A DNA stretch of 64,000 nt, taken from positions 1,020,377 to 1,084,376 of the forward strand of contig CM065189.1 in assembly GCA_033026295.1 (NCBI GenBank), given 5' to 3'. Under the pieces are notes generated by a model that saw nothing but the letters and a program-made list of their open reading frames with translations, did not search any database and was not told where the DNA came from. This stretch comes from Channa striata (lineage: Eukaryota; Chordata; Actinopteri; Anabantiformes; Channidae). This document shows, piece by piece, positions 10,746 through 22,900 of this stretch. The position numbers and the translations under genes are program-made. Within the stretch, counting starts at the first letter, position 1, and each line of letters starts with the position of its first letter.

Positions 10746-13700
10746 ATTATAGTGAAGTCCAAGGGACGTATGATTGCATTTACATGTGCTTCACAAGGAC
10801 GTGTCCTTTAATTTGGCATTTAGCATTTGCCATCTCACTTCATGTGTTCCAGTCAGCACCCGAAGTAATAAGTCACTGTTATTCTCATTCCTTTAAACAT
10901 GTATACTTATTGTCTACCTCCATTCCATAGTGGAGAATTTAAAAAAACACGCACATGTACCTAAGTATTTGCAATTTAAGTCACTGAAATTAAGACGCAT
11001 GAGGAAATGTGTGACCTCCTGCACTAAGACAGCGAGCCACCTTCTCTCTCCTTGGTAGGCGGTCAACATGGGAGAGCCTGCCCCAGAAGTAAGTGCAAGT
11101 AACTAAAGCAAGTCCTGAAGTGGACTGGAGACGTGTCCAGTCAGAAGTGGTCTAACCTCATCTGAATCCCAGGCACAGGTTTTTTCTATTCTAATGATGA
11201 CATGTTTGTTATAATTTGTTAACGCACAATTCGTATAAACATAATCTGAAATAAAACAATATTTTTAAACATGAACATAAATGCAGTAGTATAAAAGTAA
11301 AATAACAAATCAATAACATTTATTCAAGTGACATTTTCTAAAGGTTAGTTTTACGTTTACTTTTTACTGTTACAGTGTCACCATAGTTACAGTACGTCTA
11401 TTTGAGTAAAATAATTTAGGAACTTTCCAGCGCTGTCAGTCGGTGTGATTGGAGGATCGACATTCATTTCTGCTGTTCACAGTCGTGTCTTGCTCAGTGA
11501 TTGATAGAAAAACATTTGCATTGAACACTTGTGGAGATGTATGTGAACATGCGCTAACTGATACGTGGCATAATGGTTTATGAGAAGAAAATATGCCTGC
11601 GACATTTTGTTTTTGCCGGCCTCCAGGAGCTCAACGTCTCACCTGGGTGCAGCGATTTCCAGGTGTTCTCTAGGACCTTGGGACACTGCTGTGGTTTCAA
11701 GTGTAATGACACAGACGTTAAGCAGCTTTTCAAAGTTCGATAGATGCACCTGCATCTAACCAGCTTGGTCCATTTTAGAGGAGGCTGGGAGCTAATTGGT
11801 TTTAATATTATCTCTGTTTCTGTTTTCACACGGACTCTTTGGACCGAACTGTTGGAATTATTCTCACTTCTGTGAGTTCATCATGCACAGAACCTACTCT
11901 CCTCCTACTCTCCGAGCAGCTCTTTAAATAACGTGTTGTGGCCACGTTTCCCCTTGTGTTTATGCGGTCTGGGTATCTGGCGTGCTCACATGCGTAGTCA
12001 ATCATTTTTAGCAGTGTGACATCTTTCCCGCTCAATAAACCCGGAGCCAGGAAGCTCCACAAATGACGTCAGTGTGTGGAGGCCACTCAGAGGCTGATGC
12101 TGTGTCTGCGTGCGTACGCTGTGTGGCTCGGTCACTGCTCAGTTCGGACATTTCAGGCCACAAACCACCTACAAGGACTAATATGGACTAGACGATGATC
12201 TACATAGTCCCAAAACTGCGTTATGATTATGTCCCCACTCAGTGGCTTTAAAACATTTCAATCCGTCATAGCGGCTGATCTCAGCTCAGTCGGTGCCCTA
12301 ACCCTTTGGAAAGGAATACGTCACACGTTTTCACAAAGCAAGACATTCTTTTCACTCAGATGTTCACACGCAAATCGAGTGATCTGAGTGAAGCAGTTAT
12401 TGCCTTTTCATTCTTTTACACACTTGACATTTAGTGCATTTAATCTATTAGCACGTTCTGTTTGAAGTTGCAGTTTGAAGTTATGGACAGAATAAAGTTT
12501 TCAATTCAAGCCCTTAAGTTCCATGAATAAGGCCTGTTTGTTATTGGGGTGAGGCCACAAATCCACGCCGACTCCTGTACGTGAATGTTGGCTCTCGAAT
12601 AAAATCTACTGTTCTACCTTAAGGTCTAACTTTAATCTAGAAAGAATTCAGTGTGTGATGCATCTTCCTCCACTGTGTCCACAACAAATCCTATAAGTGA
12701 TCCACACTGTTACACTGGCATCGCCACGAACACAGACTCCAGTTTACTCTGACTCAGTTCTGAACACACAGTCCTTCCGTCCGGCCAGTCAATAGACAAA
12801 CGTGGATTCATCCACTTCTGAAAATAGACAAATGTTGGTTGGTTGCGGTCAAATGAAGAACAGCGAAGCCTCAGTTGTTCCTCTGGGGTAACGTAGCGTT
12901 AAGTCTTCTCATCACTGAGGATGTTCCAGTACCACCTTTTTCCAGACCGAGAACTGACATTCAACTACTTGTCGATACAGAGCACAGATGCAAGTATAGG
13001 ACAGTTTCACTTCTAGTTTGAGTATGAGCTGGAAGGCAAAAATCCATTGCAGATAAACAAATCTCACAAGAACAGAAATTACAGCACATACCTCTGCCGA
13101 CACAATTATGGCAGCAATTTTTGCTGCAAACAACAAAAAGGGGGAAAAACACACAGAAAAACACATATTTTTGGGGCTGAGGTCTTGGATGGATGGAGTC
13201 TCCACACGACTATGAACATATAATAACTTTGGAAAACAAAGCATTGGCAAACGTCAGGTAACGTTCCAGTTACTGTTTATTACCTTTGTTGTCGTGATGT
13301 CAATTGCAAATATTCTTGTGAAACATGATCATAACTGTTAGTAACTACAGCAGAACTTGCATGAGGTTTTACTTTGTCATAATAAATTCTCACCTTGAAC
13401 CACCTTGAAGGCTAATGTGGCGTCACGTGCAGTATCTGAGACAGAGTATGAGTAGTGAAGTACAAGTACTCACATGCAGGACTGGGCCCAGTGCCTGATA
13501 CTGCTATCGGCATCTCTGGTCATGACCATTTCAAATTGGTCGCACCAGTTTATTGACATATTCGTTTCGTAATGAAGCAACCTCAAGGAAACGCCGTGTG
13601 TCGAGTGACCATTTTTTAGTGTGTTGAACAGTGAAGTGGAGCTCAGTGAAACACATGTCAGCACATTATAACCGTCGAGTGCATCGGTGAGGCGTCAACA

Positions 13701-15045
13701 GGCAGACCACCCGGTGTGTTTCTGAATCTGTGTATCCGTGTGCCAGGCCAACTAGCAGGCAGTGCACCAGCCCGAGCTTTGAACAGCGGCTGGCTGAGAA
13801 GAAACAGAACATGGCTGCAGAAGCACATACAAAGATAGGAGGAGGGTCACTGCACACTGCTGGGGGGGGCTGCAGTTTTAGTCCTGAAAACATCTGGTCA
13901 GTTTCACGCAGTCCGTTCCAACCAGATTAATGGTCGAAAGTGAACCACAAGTGTAGGATGTTTTATTGGCAAATAAAAGAAGCTCTCAAAGTGTTAATCG
14001 CTTGTGGCAAAGCTGTTGTTACACGTTGAACCGTTGGACAGTATCAGTGGACATCTGAGCGTGTGGGAGATACGCTGCAGCCCAGCTGAGCTGTGATGGA
14101 TCGTACGTGCAACACCAGGCGCCCGGCGCATGCAACAAACCACAGGAGTCTCAGGTGTCAGCTTGGTATTCTTGACTGAGAGTGGTATACGCTTTTAAGA
14201 GGACGGGGTGTGTGTGTGTTATTTGGGCAGCGTGTTTAAACCTGGGAGACGGAGCCAATTCAGTTAAAAACGAACATGTGCCTATGTCGAAGTGATCAGC
14301 AATCATCTGCAAACCACTAACCACAGCAAACACTTGTGTTTTTGTAGCTGAAAGTCTGAACCAAAGTCCAATCGGAAGTTCAGTTGCACATGTGGTGCAT
14401 TTGATCGGGTTAGTTTTGGTTACACACGCGTTCCAGCACAATAAAGACGTTAGCATGAACATGCCGCGCTGCTGCCGTGGCCTGTTGAGGCTTCTCCTCC
14501 TGCTCTCCCGTAGTTTTTCTACTTTTATTGTTCAAATCTTTTCTTCCTCAGACCAAGTAGAAATAAAACCCCTTGTCACCTCTTGGGCATCATTTACAAT
14601 TCTGTTCCAGTTCTTTTCTTCTATTGTTTTAAGGGTCGATGAGAGTTTGACTCAACTTCCAGCAATTGATCATAAACCATCTAGTTTTCAGAGTAAAAAA
14701 AAGCCAAACAGTGGTTCACTTTGATCAAAACCAGCGTGGCACCTTTCACACCCCAAGGTACTGATCAAACAAAGTATGTGTGAAAACACCACCATTCGAG
14801 GTCTTTCATGGTTTATCTCGAAAACTGCAAACTAATGGACCCCATGGACACATCCTGATGCTCCTGGTGACCTTTGAGTCTGTCTTCAGCAGCACATCTG
14901 TTATCACTTTTGAAATACCATCCTTCAAAGGGCGGGCGCCACGGAATTTACCTGACCCACTCGTCGTCCAACAGTACGAAACTGTAGATTGAACAAACAA
15001 GCTTAAATGTGTTGATCAAAGTCCCTGACATGAAATTTGGACACA

Positions 15046-15080
15046 GCTAAGCTATGCTAAGCTATGCTTATGCTAAGCTA
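15046..15080. repeat. Short tandem repeat of gctaagctat
   Basis: Two exact 10-bp copies at 15046-15055 and 15056-15065, followed by a degenerate third copy to 15080. No role is apparent. Confidence 0.6.
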
Positions 15081-16277
15081 GGCCAACCAGGTGCTAAACG
15101 ACCTTCCCAGAAAAACAGAACAGATCTAAACAGACCCATTTGGAAAGACCCCAAACATTGTTAGCACTGCAAAGAACAAAAGCGTAACCGAGAACGTTTC
15201 ATTTTTAGACGTGCACAGTTCACTGCTCTCCTTTGAAGAGACAACGTGCTCATTCACCATTTGTTTCTACTCGGGATGCAATGAAAGGAAGCAGCGGAAC
15301 CGCTCTGTACTCTAATGTGAGTGACCCGTTCCCACCACGTACTTAAACGCATCTTTCCAAGTTTAAATAGACTTTTCAATTTACTTTCATGAGTTTTGTG
15401 AAATAAAAATGTTGGTACTTGCAGCAACTTATTACTGTGTCTCCAGTTGTGGTAACTTAATAAACTTGCTTAAATTAACCGCTGTCCATGACAGAGACAC
15501 AAAGATGACATTTTCCAGGTGAGAATTGGCTTTGCAAAGACATTCTATCATAGCCTGGAGTTCTAGCGGACTGATGGGTAAAGACCAGCACCAGCTAACA
15601 AACTTGACAGAACTGGTTTTCCCACTGCATATAGTGCTGCTTGTACTCAGCCTGTAAATGGAGCATCTCGTGATTATTAGAGTGGCCTCTGTGAAATTTG
15701 ACAGGCTTCGTAGTCGTGCCGGGGGGACGGAAAGTGTGTCGTAGCGTGAAAAAACTATTTGTAGTAGTCGACTTGAAGACATTTAATTAGAATGCAAATA
15801 CTTGAGTGGATGGTAAATAGAAAATCATTTTTTTATAGGAAAAATGCCAGTATCCTCCACACAATGTAGTTTGTTGTTTTGGCTTAATTTCACCAGACAT
15901 TGTCAATATTCAAAAAGCTTGAAACACAGTTAAAATTATTTTTGTTGCTGCTGAGCCTAAACCTTAGTTTTTACAGTCGGAGCTGCTTCCCACGTGGTCA
16001 AAAACTGCCAGAGGCCGAGTCAGAGCCACAGACTGCCCTTGTGTAAAGGACAGGCCTCGAGGCTTGGTGAGGAGGGAGCATGACGTACTGCTGATGTATG
16101 ATTTATGATTTATGTCTGTAAGAGCCGCTGCTGGGTGATGCTTGTCTTCACTCCAAAACAATGAAAGTGGAGAGAGTCGTCTACATTTACAAGTACAGCT
16201 TTCAGAAACTCGACAATCAGCAAAAGCCTAAAAGGGTTTCTAATTAATTTTTATATGGACACAATCGCACGTAAATA

Positions 16278-16705
16278 TGAGAGGAGTATGTTGGCCAAGC
16301 TGACATCCGTCATGGACAACACCTGTCACCTGCTGCACCAGACAGTGGAGGCTCCTTCAGCGGCCGACTGATCCACCCTCAGTGTAGGACAGAGCGCTAC
16401 CGCAGGTCTTTCATTCCCACCACAGTTAGAATCTAGAACTCCACCGTTTAACCTTGTTGCTTAAACTTGAAATATTGCAAATACTCTGTAGTACTTTTAA
16501 ATATTGTACATTTGTAAATTGACTTTGATTCAATTTTTTCCACATTACTTGCACTTTATTACATTAGTTAGTGCACTACTCTTGTTGCCTTGTATATCTG
16601 GGAGCTGTGTAACATGTACATTTCCCGTCGTTGCGGCTTTCAATTCAATTCAATTCAACTTTATTTATATAGGGATCAATAAAGATTACCTTACCTTGCT
16701 TTTTG
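16278..16705 (+). mobile_element. 5'-truncated LINE-A-type copy
   Basis: The plus-strand frame near 16285 reads SMLAKLTSVMDNT and then, with frame breaks, matches the LINE-A C-terminal segment (LLHPQC, ERYRRSF). It is followed by an AT-rich 3' part and 'ggatcaataaag' with an ACCTT-repeat tail. A 35-bp L2 3'-end sequence lies just before that tail. The copy carries only the last fifth of the element. Confidence 0.65.
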
Positions 16706-17062
16706 CAGGAATAGAAACTTCTTTGGCAGACGCAGAGCAACAAAAGCAACAACAAAACATTGAGCAGGTTAATAGGACCAGACACTGGAGGACACACAGC
16801 AACAACAAAACCTGCAGTTACTGAGTCTGTTTTTGCTCCAGTGGCATGTCCTAAAGTTTGAAACGTAATGATCTTCTAAAAGCAAAATCGGTCAAAGGAA
16901 TTTCTCCATTTATACAATAAATGCTTCTTTAATAAAAATATGTACCTTTTAAATATGATTAAGCTTAAGACTGCAAGAACAATCGGAGAAGCTAATGTGT
17001 AACTCGTGTGCTGGCGTTTTGTTAATTGTTTTAGAGAGTTACTGGGGCACAGTTTAAAAAAT
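16641..17062 (-). mobile_element. Fragmented L2 copy with internal deletions
   Basis: Three short matches to the L2 copies at 1-1152 and 58635-59700 occur in the same order: the (CAATT)n-ACTTTATTTATAT end at 16641-16671, the 'caaaagcaacaacaaaacatt' block at 16741-16761, and 'agagagttactggggca' near 17034-17050. The unrelated LINE tail (16672-16705) sits between the first two. Either this is one heavily deleted copy or separate insertions. Confidence 0.5.
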
Positions 17063-19846
17063 CTAGGCCCCTTCCCAGCGGTTCCCAAGTTTGGGCTGAA
17101 AACGTGTCGTTTAAATGACAAATGATTTGAAGCTGACTGTTGAAAACCATGACCTCTGTATCCTGGCTTAGAAGGAAAATTATACTTTGACATCGTCCAT
17201 CAGTTAAAACAATCCTCAACTCTTCCCAGGATCACAGTAAGAGCTTCCCTGGGCTGGAGATTGTGCTCAGTGTAACGCTGGCAGGTAAGGGATGTCTGGT
17301 TCATTTTACACTTGAACCGCACTATCTTTAATAGGCCTTTGGTATTTTATATGCTTTTGACTGCGGGACATGTTTTTCATCTGACAGAGCTTTTTTTTCT
17401 CTTTAATGTCAAAGGCTTTGTTTCCAGTTGCCACAGAGGAGAGCCGCATTCACGTTTCTACGTTACACCTCGGAAAAGCCGAGTCCCATAGCTCAGGTAG
17501 CAGTTTTCCATCCGAACGGCCGCTGTTTGAAGATGACAGGTGAGCAAACAGGTGGAAGACAAAGAATGAGCTATCACGTATTGAACCTCAGTGTGAATGA
17601 CGGTGCACATTGTCGGCTGTTGCTGTGCATTTTCTCACTTTTTCACTCACATATACAGAACTCAGCACATAGTAAGAGTCTCTGAAGGCTGTTGACAGGG
17701 AGGTAAGGAAACCAAGACACTAGGTCTCGATAAAGAGACTGAAATCCATTTCCAATGGATGGTTGGAGGCCGAAGTCTCGACAGATGTCTAGAAACCTGC
17801 ACAGATTAAATTACAACAATGTGCACGAGCTGAAGGAAAGCGGGGGAGGGATGTTTAAGAACTAATGGATCTCTATTAGGCCCAACCGTCTCAGGTCCCT
17901 GTTCTCTCTGACGTGCAGTCTGGAATTAAGTGAACAGGAGGATTCAAACCACAACAACAGCAACAGGCAGCAGGTCCTCGGAGAAGAAGGACTCTGCTCT
18001 CGTGACAGACGTTTCTTGTCCAACATTGATGAGGACTGCTTGGATCGGGATGGATTTATGACAGTTCAAATACAGCTTCACAATATGCTGCTACACGGAA
18101 ATATCCACGAGCGTGTGCAGAACTTACCCAGGAGCTGAACTGTTGTGTGTCAGTAGTCTAACCCGAGCACACACAGGATGATGTTAACCCAGGCAGGAGA
18201 TTGAGGATATTGTCTTCTGCCGCTGTTCTCCTGTGAATGAAACAAATGTAGGTTCAATCAGCACACAGGGGCTTCGGCTCGATACAGCAGACACATTGCG
18301 CCACCTGTTGGAAAAGGAAGGACCACGGAATTTCTATTACAACACAACTTTTCTTGTTTTGCCACACACTGAATGATTCCGGGCTTTTGGAAAAAGGTTC
18401 TCCGGTCAGTCCTCATCCAAAATAATAGTGCAGCATGTGAAGAGCCAAAGTATCTTTAGAGTCACGTTTCCCCCCTCCTTTAGTCCCACCAATACAAACT
18501 TAAAATGCTGCACAGACATTCTATGTCAAAAATGATGACAGTTCTGAAAATTAATAAAAACATAGAAATGAGCGGTCACCCCATTAAAGTAACTCACTGG
18601 CATCATCACTGGTGCAGTTAGTAAAACAGAAATCAGCTGATTGCACGGACCTTTAACTCAAAGATCCAGCTGCTGTTGAATCAGTATCCTGGCAAAAAAA
18701 TTTTTTACTAATGACACAATGACGACACAAACAACATTAACTGTTTCCGTTAAATTCCACCTTCACTAAACAGTCGCTTCATAGCCTCCATCATTAATGG
18801 GAGGCAGAGAGAAAATGGAGGCGCAGCTGTGAGAAATATGTGAATGCTGAGTGAAAAAGACGAGGTACAACCACCGTCCTGTGGTTTCACATGAAGGTCC
18901 ACCAGGCTCCACACAACAAACGCCACCCGCCGACAGTCAGGACTGTGGTTTCAGGAGACGTCTAATGAAGCGCTCACTACTTATCTCCACTGTGGCCAGA
19001 GACAGAAACACTATCAGCATCATGAAATATAACCACCACCAAAAGTGTGTTTTTCTTGGACTCTCTTTCTTTCCTTTAAATTTACAATTTAGAAATCATT
19101 TCACATTTTTGTACATATGCAGGGCTGCATGTAATGTAAATAAAATGACATATTCGAAGAGAATATTCAGCTTTCACTCCAGTAAAAACTACAGTTTGCA
19201 TTTTCCCCACATTTGTCTTGTACAAATATCAGATCATTCTCATTATGAGCAGAATGCTACAATTGTACATTGAAATGTTGGCTGAACAGCCCTGAACACT
19301 GGCACCGTCAGTTAAAATTATTCAAACATTTCTGTTCACTTCTCCAACGTTCGGAGGCAGCTCTACAGCTCAGCGCTGTAAGTGGGTCTCTGCTGACTGC
19401 TAGTGGATAAAATGGAATATATGAAAAGCAAACAAAATGCTACTTCATATTGGCTGTGAGAGAGGAAAAATAAATCAGTCACATAATGCACTGGTCATTT
19501 ATATTTTAAATCGTTTCTTAAATATGTCAATAAAAACATCCCACCATTTAAACATTCATGAACCTGAGCCCTTCAATTCATGATTCAAAAAAAAAAAAAT
19601 CAAACACATAATGCACAAGTCTGTCCTGATTTGAGTCTTCTGGTAAGACACGTTTGACACAACAAGCCAGAGCAGGAGCTGATGACTGATAAGAGCCCGA
19701 ACAGCCGCGGACCAGAGGCCGTTCAGAGTCCATGCTGCAGCTGAAGGGTCATCACAGGCTCAGCTGGGAGTTTGGATTTTGGATTAGGGACTGCTGATGT
19801 CACGTGGCAATGGATCCGGGGTTCATCTATCCTGACCGCTGAGAAA
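17063..19846. other. Intergenic and preb 3' flank
   Basis: No coding exon was recognised. The 423-bp plus-strand ORF at 18851-19273 has no domain or splice signals. The region just below 19847 must contain the preb 3' untranslated region. I saw no canonical AATAAA on the minus strand close to the stop, so the polyadenylation site is not placed. Confidence 0.45.
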
Positions 19847-19941
19847 CTAAATAAACCCAGGAAAGAGGTACTGCAGGAGGAGGACAACTCCCACCAGCAG
19901 GAGGCCACAGAAGAACAGCACCAGCCAGATGGGAAAGGATC
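19847..19941 (-). CDS. preb: preb coding exon 9 with membrane anchor (residues 401-431)
   Basis: Encodes the single C-terminal transmembrane helix (FPIWLVLFFCGLLLVG, then VVLLLQYL) and the luminal tail FPGFI, with stop TAG at 19849-19847. It anchors the protein in the ER with the propeller facing the cytosol. Confidence 0.93.
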
Positions 19942-22900
19942 CTAGAAAACCACCCCCCCAAAAAAACAGAGAGAAGCTAAGAGGCTCTGAAGTTGTGGTG
20001 TATAATGTGTTCACTGCAAGATGCAGGACTTACGTCGGTTGGGGACGGCGTGTACCTGACAGCGGCTGTCCACAGCTACACTCAGCATGGCTGTCTCGTT
20101 ATTCCCTTTGATGTTTTTGCCTTTTAGGGAGTCAGGCAGGAAGGCCAGGTCTGTCACAACAATGCCGTGGGACTCCTGCACGTAATACAGCTTCTACACA
20201 CAAAAGGCCCAGACAAGTTACCGTCACGCAGTGGGGCAGCTTGTTTCGCTTAACATAAACATGCACAGTGTCTTTACCTGCAGGGAGAACGCGATGTAGA
20301 TAGCGACCGATCCTGTTACAGTTCCAAGGCCAAGAAACGTTCCAGAGTCACTGTCAAGACAAGTTAACATCCAACACTGTTGGTTAACGTTCTCAAAGAA
20401 AATCACCAATGCCAAACTGTCAGAAAAGTGGTAACTCTACTGCGTGTTACTTATTGGGTGGAGTTTCAACCTAAAAAAAACACAACCTTGTAAATATGGA
20501 ATTCATGACGTTTATCATAATGCCTCATCAATGATGTGTGTAAGCGTATCAGCAACGGAGAGGCTGAAATTTCTTTGAGCACATCCCGAACTTTTATGGT
20601 GACTAAACGACCTTATTTCAGCATCCAAAATGACTTTCGAAGACCCTGCGTATGTGTTTGGTATGCTGCAATCAGCTGCATAACCAGTAATAGAAATTAT
20701 TCACGAGTGCTGGTCACGCGCACATTTTTTATTCGAAACACCAACTGAATGTTACCAAGCGCAACTAAGGGACGTGAATACGAGCATCACTGACTGCGTG
20801 TACGTGCACTGAAGTAACTGAGGTACTCGGGGAAATGAGATTTCCCTTGCAATCAGGGCTTGCACGCACTTAAAAAAACGTGGTTACTGGAAATCCAGAC
20901 ACACACGCAGCAGAGGAGTTAGCTGATTTCTCCTCCATCTCTGGATTATTTCACAAGCCCGGTGCACCGATTCTCAGAAAGCGCTGCTATCGGACTGTCG
21001 CAGCAGAGTGACAGCACAGAGGTAGAAAAGGAAAAAAAGGCGACAGCTGATGCACAAGAACTTTTAGGAAAGAACTTTGTGTTGGTTTGATGTTCTGTCA
21101 GACTGTTTTAAAAATGAAGCGACTTTGCCCTGTTAATCATCACATGTGCGGCTGTAGAATTGGAACCCTGGTTAGAAATCAGCGTTCTAGGACAGAAATC
21201 TGCCTGCGAAAAGAAGATTTTTCCGAAACCAGCTTTACCTGTTACATGGCACTTCCCAAAGAAACCGGACTATAATCTGGTAACCTTAGTCCATGTAAAT
21301 GTAATTATTAACATGCAGGGTGACTGTGAGCAGCAAACGCACCGTGTGTCCCTAAAGTCTTCAGTCACCAGCTCTCCCTCAGCCTATCATCATAGTGAAG
21401 CGTTCGAGGACTGTGCCGAGCGTATATCAGTTACTACAAACATGTACCCCCAAAAAAGTGATTACTCCATTTTTTTTTTCCATGTTGCAATACAAGTCTC
21501 GCCCAACATCGTTCAGCCCTAATCCATGCACATTTTACAGTATGAAACTATTAGTTACCTGACAGCCAGACAGGAGATGACCTCCGTGCCACAGGGAGCC
21601 GTCAGCATGGGCAGGAAGCTCTTGCCATCCCACTTGGTGAGGTAGCAGGGAGGAGGTTTTCTGTCTCTTTTATGGGGGATCTGGACCGTGTAAAGCCTCA
21701 GGGCCTCTTTTTGGTCTTCAACCTTTCCAAACCTGAAACACATGAACACGTGACTGACTGTCGTATCGTCATTACGGATACAGCGAAGTGAAAAGCTGGG
21801 ATGCTTTTTCACTAAACAGTAACCTGCAAGCCATGTATCGATAAGTCTTCTCAAGCACGCAAGCCAGGGTTTCATGCCATTTCAGAACCATAGCCAACTG
21901 ATTTCCGCTCCACACACTGCAGGCAAAGTCCCGACCAACAGTCACCAGATGCTGCGTGACAACAAAACACAGCACAGTGACCGTTACTAACAATTCCAAT
22001 ATACTAATTGGGACAATTTGTTTTTGCTGTAGAATAAAGACATCTGTATTTCAAGTTTGAAGACAAATGTGATATAAACATTTAGAATTTCTGATTTCAT
22101 TTCCTGTCATGTTAAACGATATAGAAAATAATGACCTACATTTTTATTGAGGGAATTTTATGGTCACATTACAGGCTTATTACTAAATCTTACTAGAGGT
22201 CATTAAAACTTGATATTTTGGTTGAAAATCCTTTATTTGTAATAACTGTTGGTTTGTTGGTGATTACTGTAGCAGCCCACAGGGATTTTCTCCCTGGGAC
22301 CTCTTCTCCAGCAGGTGAAGTAGCACATTTGCACTTTTCCCTCAGACAAAGTCTTTTGACCAGTGCCCGTCCCAATTAGTTCAGTGTGAACAGAGATTCA
22401 ATGGACTTCATACGGTTCAGATCTTATACTAAATGACGACACCGAGAGCTGTGAGTCTTTCACCTTGTTTCCTGGACTCATGTCCAAGTCTTCAATCTCC
22501 CCTTCATGTGCTTTGAAGTCAAACCTCTTCTTTAGGGATGGAAGCTGTACAAAATCAAGACATTTATGTATTTCTTATACTGTATACACGCAAATGCATC
22601 AACAAACATTTTTGTGAAAACATTTCCTGTGTATAGCAATTCAAACTCATATTCTGGATTCATTACACATAAAGTGAAATATTGCAAGCCTTTTTTGGTT
22701 TCATTTCGATGATTACAGCTTAAAGCTCATAAAATCAAAAATCCAGTAATAACTTGTTTGATTATATTACTATTCATACACACCATGCGTTTCTCTGTCT
22801 GGTTCAGTGCATAAATGGTAAATGGCCCCTTATATATCCAAAGCGCTTTACATTGTTGCTTTTTAGTCACCAATTCACACAATCACAGTTATGTACAGCT

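Larger units (their letters stand above)
8588..16277. other. Intergenic, no gene recognised
   Basis: About 7.7 kb with only short unconnected ORFs (the longest, 142 codons at 8702-9130, has low-complexity Ser/His/Pro content). No exon chain, RNA gene or CpG-rich promoter was recognised. It contains a 29-bp inverted repeat (10597-10745) and a small tandem repeat (15046-15080), listed separately. Confidence 0.5.

Noticed and set aside
18851..19273. 140-codon plus-strand open frame
   Set aside because: No domain, no flanking splice chain, and it lies opposite the expected preb 3' flank. AT-rich non-coding sequence is more likely.
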